64,000 nucleotides of DNA from Portulaca oleracea (lineage: Eukaryota; Streptophyta; Magnoliopsida; Caryophyllales; Portulacaceae): NCBI GenBank assembly GCA_029582165.1, contig CM055883.1, positions 17,144,501-17,208,500 of the forward strand, in the 5' to 3' direction. Positions 23,501 to 32,500 of this stretch are shown in pieces. Below the pieces are notes generated by a model. It searched no databases. It was not told the DNA's origin and was given only the letters and a program-made list of their open reading frames with translations. The translations under genes and the position numbers were made by a program. Numbering within the stretch: position 1 is the stretch's first letter; every line of letters begins with the position of its first letter.

Positions 23501-26500
23501 TAGTACTAACGTTTCATGACTTGGAGTTTAGTACACCATAGTATGACGGATTTGATTGTAGTAATCCAAACATTTCAACCATTTGATTTTGGTACACTAA
23601 ACCATGACAATCCACTGAGTTGGTTTCACCCAACTCGGTGGCCGTGCACTGTAGTCCAATAGTTTCACAATTTGGTTTATTGTGATACAATTTTAAAGTT
23701 CGGCTTACCACAATCCGAAGGCCTAAAATACAGTGCACTATGATGCAATTTTCCTAAATATTGCTTGATCCTGTATGGTTTTCCAACATATATAAAGGCC
23801 TTTTTTTTAGAATTTTATTATTGAGCTTTTGACGATTTTAACTTATGGGGTATAAATGAAGTGGATGTCTTGAACAATTCATCTCGGATGGGTACTCCCA
23901 AATATTATTTTGAATAATTTGTATGCTGCTTAAACTGCTCTCTTTCTTTTTTATTTTATTTTGGATGGTGCAAGTCAGATTTCTGTTGTCCATTAAGGCA
24001 GGGGCAGAGCTAGGGAAAACTCATAAAGGGAGCCAACTATGATATCAGTTTATCATGTGAGAAAATATATGAGATCCTACACATTATATATGCTCTATAT
24101 TATTTTTTAAATTGAAGTATATCAAAACTAGTTCTTAAAATAATATAAAGCTGATAAAAAAAATTATATATGTGAACATACTCGTAAAGTAGCCTTGTTC
24201 TTTTATGCTGCTGGCTGGCTACGGTGCCACACTGCACCACAATTTGCCACAACCCACCACAATCCACCAAATCTACCACAACCCACCACAATCTACTTTT
24301 TCCAATTACAATTTCACATTTACCAATACATTAATAATTATTAAAACCAAAACCCACCAGAACTTTCCAAAACCCACCACAATTCCACCATACCCACCAC
24401 AATTCCACCACACCGCACCGCGCCATACCGCAACCACCCGTATAAAAGAATAGGTTAAGAGTAACTAAAAACAAACTTAAACTAAAAGTAGACCCAAAAA
24501 ATTATCCGGTTCTTGATTGTTAGAGAAAATGCATTAGTTCCTTCCTGACATCTTGATGTATAATGGGATCAAAACTAGGGCTTGATCAATTACACATCAA
24601 GGGGTGACGTGCAACCAATCTAAGTATAGGGTGCTTCACGAAAACTAGGGCAAAAGGGGATGGTTTACGTGAGAAAGGGAGGAGATTTTGTGGAGTTGGA
24701 TGATTAGTGAGGGATTATGGATTAGGGTTTGAGAAAGATGGAATCTTTGTGGGGTTTGAGAGAGGGGATGGACGAATTGTAGGGGAGGCTTTTGGGAATT
24801 GGCGTGAGGCCTTTGTGGAGGGAGGGTTTGATTTGAGAGATTTGAGAGAGAGGGTGAGAGAGACGTCAGCTAGGGTTTTGGGGGAGAGAGTGACGTTTGA
24901 GAGGGGGAATTTGAGAGAGTTGATAGCCTTAGGGTTTATCTAACTAAGATAGATAGATAAAAAGTAACCAGGATAGTTCAAGGGATCTATCTTGATACAG
25001 AAACACCACAAGAAAGAAACCCTAGGGCTACTTGTTCCTCCACCTAGTTACAGAAACACCGTCTAGGTTTCAGAGACAAGCTCTTCCTCACCACTTGGTT
25101 GCCAAACCTTGATACAATAGAAGAGATCAACGAGGTTCTCACGAAACACTCAAGGGGTAAGCTAAAAGCTTGTATATATTCATAATTCAAAGTTGGATGC
25201 CTTTGAGAGGCTACAAGCCTAGCTATTTATAGAGACTACTCCTAAGCCTCCTTAGGGCTCTTTTGGCGCCAAAAGCACCTAGAGTGACGGCCAAGGCACC
25301 AAGTTGGCGCCAAAACTGACCTTCTCTCCTAGGGTTTCTGACTTGGCGGCCAAGACTCACATTACATGCCTAGCACATGACTTCTAGAGGCTTCTAGAAC
25401 CTTCTAGATTATTCTAGACTCCTATGACTTGATGCTCAAGTTTATATATCTTACTTGGCATCTTACATGACTCAAAAAACTATGACGATAATATAAAACA
25501 CACTAAAAAGAACTAAAAGCTAGATATGTGAAGTTTACATCCAAAAGACCAAAACTGTGAAATTCTAAAAGGGAAAGTACAAGCTGCTAAAGATGGAAAA
25601 TACTTCTTGGACTTGCACTTGGGCCTTTGGACGTGTGACTTGGGTCTTCTTAGGATGTTTGAACATCCTCTTGCCATAGGGAACATACTATATGAATGGG
25701 CCTATGGGCCTCAATGCTCAACCTTTCATCTATGGCCTGTTCTACCTCCTTGTAGACGAGTCGGGCCTCTTTTGACGGGCTAGGTGTGGGCTGAAATACA
25801 TCACATCTGTTACGTCTAGCATAGTGCATTGCATGGTAATGCGCTACAATCAACTGAAGAAACGGACAAAAATTGTACCATCTGTTTCACTGCAGTGAAT
25901 TAAACTGTCTTTTAAACAGTGGACTAAGTAGTGTTGAAGGACTATTCAAAACAAAGTTCCTTGGTTCCTTTTCCAATGTTGGCTTCAGCTGTTTTCATGC
26001 GTAATGTTCTTCTTGTATTTAAAGAATCTGGGATTGGTTGTTGCATTTCAGATTTTCAGGGAGTGGGGAGATTTTTCTATTTTCTTTTATTATATTGGCA
26101 GTTTTTTTTTTGTAGGCAATATGTTGGCAGTTTTTATTTGGTGGCTGTATCTCCTCAATTAGCCTAAAATTACTGGTATTCTAGAACGATCTCTCTCTTT
26201 TTTATGTTCGATTCAAAACCAGGAGGGTGCTCATATATCAATCAAATCCAGTTCCACAAGGCAAACATTGTCCTGCAAAAAGTCATTTACAAAAACAGAC
26301 TCCAAGCTCCCTAGAGAGCCCAACTTTGTTGCCCCCCCCCCCCCCCCCCAAAAATGACACTTGACAGGAAAAGATTGAAAGGTAGGAACATAACATCTAT
26401 TATCATTAAGAAAGATTTGAACTAAGGGTTACTCTTCATCCCAGGCCGCACCTAAGATATAATGGACAAAGCAAGATTTTCAAATCTAATTAGAGCATGG

Positions 26501-29500
26501 AACATTGTTTCTTCCTCTATTTCGCACATCGGTCACAAAACTTTACTCCATGATGACGACACTTCAGCCAATTTTAACTCCTTAATGCCAGGAACGACTC
26601 TTCAAAAGAAGTGAGCTAGCTGTGGCGGCCCATCTGCACGTCACACCTTTCCCCACACTTCTTGACTATCCGGCCCATGTGTGTCAATCCAACTCTTAAG
26701 GTGGTCCAACACACCCGACCAATAGGCTGATTTGACCGGAAAAACTCCCTCTTTCTTAAGCTAGTAGTGGTAATAGTTCGCTGGCCAATGCTTGCTTATG
26801 GGAATACTCAATATGCTTCTGGCATCCCTTTCTTCAAAATCTTCAAAAAGTCTTCTCATCCCAATCCACCCTATCTTTGATTATCAACTGACTCACGTTC
26901 ATCTCTTCATCAACATCAGACCCTACTCAGTCAGGGTTGAAAGCAATCCTCTGAATCTGGGTTCCATGAATTAGCCACACTTTCATTGAGTTGTTGTCCC
27001 TTACCCTCCTTTGAACACCCTCTATCAACAAGCTTTTAGATCCCCAGATATTTCCCAGGCACAACTGGGATTGTCTTCGAGCCACTAAGAACTGACATCT
27101 TGGGGATTACATGGCCCTGTGCAGTCTGTGAACCAGAGAGTTTGAGTTTTTCATCATTCTCGATCCTTGTTTAGCTAGGAGGGCCTCGTTGAAAGTCTTC
27201 AAATCTCAGAATCCTAGCCCCATCATCATCTCGACAAGCATAGCTTCTCCCAAGCCTTCTAATGCATCTTTCTCTTACCTTCGACCAATCCCCACCAAAA
27301 TCATCTATAATTCCGGTTGTGATCCGGAACACACTCATAAAACAAGTTGAGATGGCTTGTACCACGAACTTTAATAGGATTTCTTTGTTGGCTTAGACAA
27401 TAGTATTTCCTTCTTGCCCTAGATCTTCTTCCTCATTCCCTGATGTATGTGCAACTGAACTCAATAGAGTGCTTGGAGCTGGACAACACCAATAGTCACA
27501 CAATCACCAAGCTGAACTTTCACTAAGCTAACTTTGAATGCAAAGTCAGCATAAGGGAAAGAAAGACAAGGAACAACAAGGATGGTACATGTGTCTAAGC
27601 TGCTACAGACCACACCACAACCTGGAAACACAAGGGCAAACTCAACTCACACAAATGGATACATACCACACCACCATAAGCATGAATCAAGCTGTACTCT
27701 TCACCTGCTAAGCCTGCCAAAGCTTAGTTATAGACAAGTAGAAATTTGAGAGTTGTTAGAACACTCACAAACAAGAGAGAAGCAGCAAAGCTCCGCCAAT
27801 TTCATAAACTCAGATAATTGAAATGGTTACTGAAGCTTTTGCTTTTAAAACAGAAGCAAGCAAGCAACAACTTGCTTAAACGAGCTAATGAGGTTTCCTA
27901 AGTATGAAGAAACCTCTAATTAGCCTAGATTACATGTAATTACATCCAAATGAGCTGCTTAAAGCTAATTACATACATAATTACATCGTTTATAATCAAA
28001 ATGAGCCATCAAATCTCCAATTGTTGCTTGGCTATTTCTTATTGGTCCAGCAGAAGTCTTCATGCAATTTCACCCTTCTTACTGTGTTTTTGTTGAGCTA
28101 AATAACTGCTTTATCTCCTGAGTGCCTGCTGTAAATCATAGTAACTGAGGTAAATCGATCAAAGAGGGAAATGACCAAAGAAGGAGCATTAGTTAAGCCA
28201 AAGGGCATCATAAGCCATTCAAATATCACTCCCTTGGTTTTAAATGCTGTCTTCCACTCATCTCCTTCATAAATTCTGATCTGATAATATCCACTCCTCA
28301 AATCTATCTTGGGAAATACCTTAGAGCAATGTAATTCATCTAAAAGATCCTCAACCCTAGGTATAGGGAACCTATACTTCATAGTGATCTTGTTGATGGT
28401 CCAGTAATCAATACACATCCTCCGACTCCCATCTTTCTTTGGCACTAAAATGCTGGCACAACACAAGGGCAAAGGCTTTCCTTTATCATACCCTTGCTGA
28501 GGACATCATCCGCTTGTCTTTGAATCTCTGTAGTCTCAGCTAGGGTCATTCTATAGGCTGGTTTATTAGGGAGTACAGACCCTAGAACAAGGTCTATCTT
28601 GTGCTGAATATCTCTCTTTGGGGGTAATCCTGGGGGCATTTCGTCTGGAAATAGGAAAGCAAACTCCTTCAGGAGTGGAATTAGGAGGGGGTGGTCATTT
28701 TGTGAGGTTTGGGGTTCATAAAAGTTTAAAATGATAAGATCTTTCTTGGCACTAAACTCATGATGTTCAGCTGCCAGAACTAGATCAAGGGTAGGTTCAA
28801 TGGTTAGGTTCTTTGTGGTTTTGGGACTCTGGGATGGTTTAAGTGGGGTTAGGGTTATTTTTTTGTGGTTTATCAGCTGGGTATAGTATTAGCTCTCCTA
28901 TCATGGTGTACAAACCTATCAAACATCCAAGGTCTTCCTAACAGCAAGTGCCAGGCATCCATAGGCAACACATCACACCATATTGAATCACTATAACTCT
29001 TGCCTATAGAAAAACTCACCAAGCATCTCTGAGTGATAGGGATGCTTTTGCTGGACTTGAGCCATTGAATAGAATAAGGAGCCGGATGAGGAATTGTAGC
29101 CAGCTGCAACTTATCTACTATCTCCCGAGAAGCTACATTGGTACAACTGCCTCAATCTATAATCAAAGAGCAAACCTTGTCCTTCACAGGGCACCTAGAA
29201 TGAAAGATAGCCTCCCTTTGCTCCTGTCCTGCCTCTACTGAAGAGTTGATGAGAAATCTTCTAATCACCAACATCTCTCCCTCATCTGGACCTTCCTTTA
29301 CTTCATCAAAAATTGGTTCTCCCATTGGCTCTTCCTCTAACTGCTCTTCCTCCTCAACCTCAGGCTCAACAAATAAGGCTACTTGATATTCAGCTAGGGT
29401 CACAACCCTCTTGTTGGGACATTCTGAGGCTATATGCCCTAGTCCTTGACACCTAAAGCATCTCCTATTATTTGTAGGAATGGCTTTGGGTTCTTTGTAG

Positions 29501-32500
29501 AGGTATAGGTTGTTTTTGTGGGGGAGTGGGGTTTTTTTGTGGTATATCTGGGGGGTAAAAGCTGGTTTCTGGGGTGTAGGATAGGGTCTGGAATAGGTAT
29601 AAGGTTTGTTTGGTTGGGTTTGAGGCCTGAATGGCTTAGCTGCATACTCCTTTCCCCTAGATCTCTTCTACAATTCTACTTGTGACCTAAAGAGCTAAGC
29701 TCATCTAAGGTAGTATAGGGATGCAACTCAACTATGTTCCTGATGCCTTCATTCAACCCAACCAAAAACCTGACTAATACCTGTGTTTCATTCTCCTTTA
29801 GATCACATCTCCATAACAGGTGTTCAAACTCCTTTGTATACTCCTCTATAGACGTTCCCTTGAACCAACTGCAGTAGCCTACCATAATTCTCCCTCAAGT
29901 AATTAGAAGGCAAAAACTTGGCTACCAACTTCTTTCTCATCTTCTATCATGTCCTAATCTTCTCTTTCCCCTCCTCTACTCTCCTCTTCTGTAAATTAGT
30001 CCACCATATAGAGGTATGCTTCTTGAGCTTTAGAGCTATAAGCTTTACTTCTCATCAGAAACCTCCTTGAGGTCAAAGACTCTTTCTACAGTCTGGAGCC
30101 AGTCCTAGAACACCTCAACATTCAACTGACCTTCAAACTCAGGAATATCCACTTTAAAATCTAATTTATCATCCATTCCAGCCTTCTTTTGCCTAGGCCT
30201 TCTCTTTGTTATGCCAGGATACTCCTCTTCCTTAGCAAAAGGATTACTGGATGAAGAACTCTCCGCTTCAAACTCAATTTCATCTTTCAAACTACTTTTC
30301 AAGTACAAATAATGTTTGAGTTGATCATTCAGGTATTTGACCTGAATTAGAATCTCTAACTCAGCCTTCTCCCTTAAGACCTGTTCTACCACCTCTTCTG
30401 TTGTTGTACTGCTCGGCATACTTTCTCCTAGCAAGAAGCACTCCCAAGAGAGTCACTCAGTTCTGATACCAAAGCTGATGTATGTGCAACTCAATTGATC
30501 AGAGTGTTTGGAGCTGGACAACACCAATCGTCACACAATCACCAAGCTGAAAACTTTCACTAAGCTAACTTTGAATGCAAAGTCAACATAAAGGAAAGAA
30601 AAACAAGGAAGAACAAGGATGGTACTTGTGTCTAAGCTGCTACAGACCACACCACAACCTGGAAACACAAGGGCAAACTCAGCTCACACAAATGGATATA
30701 GACCACACCATCATAAGCATGAGTCAAGCTCTACTCTTCACCTGCTAAGCCTACCAAAGCTTAGTTACAGACAAGTAGAAATTTGAGAGTTGTTAGAACA
30801 CTCACAAACATGAGAGAAGCAGCAAAGCTCCACCAATTTCATAACTCAGATAATTGAAGTGGTTACAGAAGCTTTTGCTTATAAAATAGAACCAAGCAAG
30901 CAGCCAGCTTGCTTAAACGAGCTAATGAGGTTTCCCAAGTATGAAGAGACCTCTAATTAGCCTAGATTACATGTAATTACATCCAAATGAGCTGCTTAAA
31001 GCTAATTACATACATAATTACATCGTTTATAATCAAAATGAGCCAGCAAATCTCCAGTTGCTGCCTGGCTGTTTCTTATTGGTCCAGCAGAAGTCTTCAT
31101 GCAATTTCACCCTTCTTGCTTTGTTTTAGTTGAGCTAAATGACTCCTTTATCTTCCGAGTGCTTGATGTAAATAATAGTAACTGAGGTAAATCGCTCAAA
31201 GAGGGAAATGACCAAAGAAACCTGGAGTTCCCATGAACTGCTTCAGCTTGCTCTACCAGAGACTGCCTTGGGTAGTAGGCTATGTTACTCGGACTCGGGT
31301 ACGCGTGTCCATACTGGACACGGATACAAGTTTCGGACTCGGCTATTTTAAACAAGTTTTATACATTTTCATTGTAATTTGAAGTGTCGAGTGTCATACC
31401 CTTGTCCGGTATTAAGGGTCCAACACGGGTACGACAGGGAAAATAAAGAGTCAGAGTAACATAGGTTGTAGGTGCTGCGGAAAATGCCCAAGGATAGCAG
31501 TGAGCTGCACTCTTCAACCATGAACACTAGGACCATCAAGGAACTCGAGGAAGCCAAGAGCTTACATTAAGATAGCCTCTACAGCTTGCACGAGCCTCAG
31601 GAACCCTGCCTATTAAGGCTGGGGTTCTGCAAAAACTCAGTTCAAGAAACTGAGTGTTGTGACTAAGGCCAAGCTGCTCGTTCATATCTGACCTTGAACC
31701 TCCAGATACCATTTGTGCAAACCTCCAAAATTCCCCTAGGGCCTTCCCTCCATAGATGCCTCAAAGTAGCTGAACGAGGGTTATGAAACCCCCTGAGACA
31801 TAACTTGTATTTTCTAGCAGAATGCAGGATCTGCTTGGAATATATGGGGTTCAAAGAAGCAAAATAGCCCTTTTTGGCCTTCCTAGAATTGTAGGCAATC
31901 CGAGGTATTTCTCATGTTTTTCAACTCTACGCATTCCCAATATCTGTGCAGCCCTTCATTATCATTTGTTGAAAGGTTTTTCCTGAAGGCAATCTTTGAT
32001 TTCTCATAGTTAACTTTCTATCTAGAGTCTCTATCATACAGATTGATAATAGCAGTCACCGTTTAACAATTGTCTCAATTTACCCAGCAAATAGAGTACT
32101 TACTTTGGCGAAAGATAAATGAGATACGCAGGGCTCCCTTGAACACCTTGGTTCCATGGATTTGTCTTGTAAGAGCTGCTTCTCAGGCAGACAAGACAAA
32201 ACATTAGCACGTAACAACAATAAATACGGGGATATTGGATCACCTTGATGAAGACCTTCAGACGGTATCAAATGTTGTTGTGGCTTCCCATTGATGGCAA
32301 AAGCCAAGGATCTGGAGGTGATGCAGCCTATGATCCTCCGAATCCAGGTGGTGTTGAATCCTGTTTTTTCCATTACTTTCTCCAAAAAACTCTACCCCAC
32401 AGGTTCGTGCCATGCTTGATTGCACATGTACCACATTGCCCTTTAGTCTCTCTTTAGGTAGTGGAAGGCTTCTATTGCTATAAAGACATTACCAGTAATG

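Larger units (their letters stand above)
27441..31214 (-). mobile_element. Truncated chromovirus-type Ty3/gypsy element inserted in a LINE
   Basis: Two LTRs of 737 and 739 bp (27441-28177, 30476-31214) begin TGATGTATGT and end GAAATGACCA on the + strand. The element reads on the minus strand. Internal order from the right: primer-binding site, gag, CCHC knuckle, protease, start of reverse transcriptase. RT stops right after the NAPS motif at the left LTR, so the rest of pol is deleted. No target duplication was found (TTCCC versus AAGAA). Confidence 0.85.
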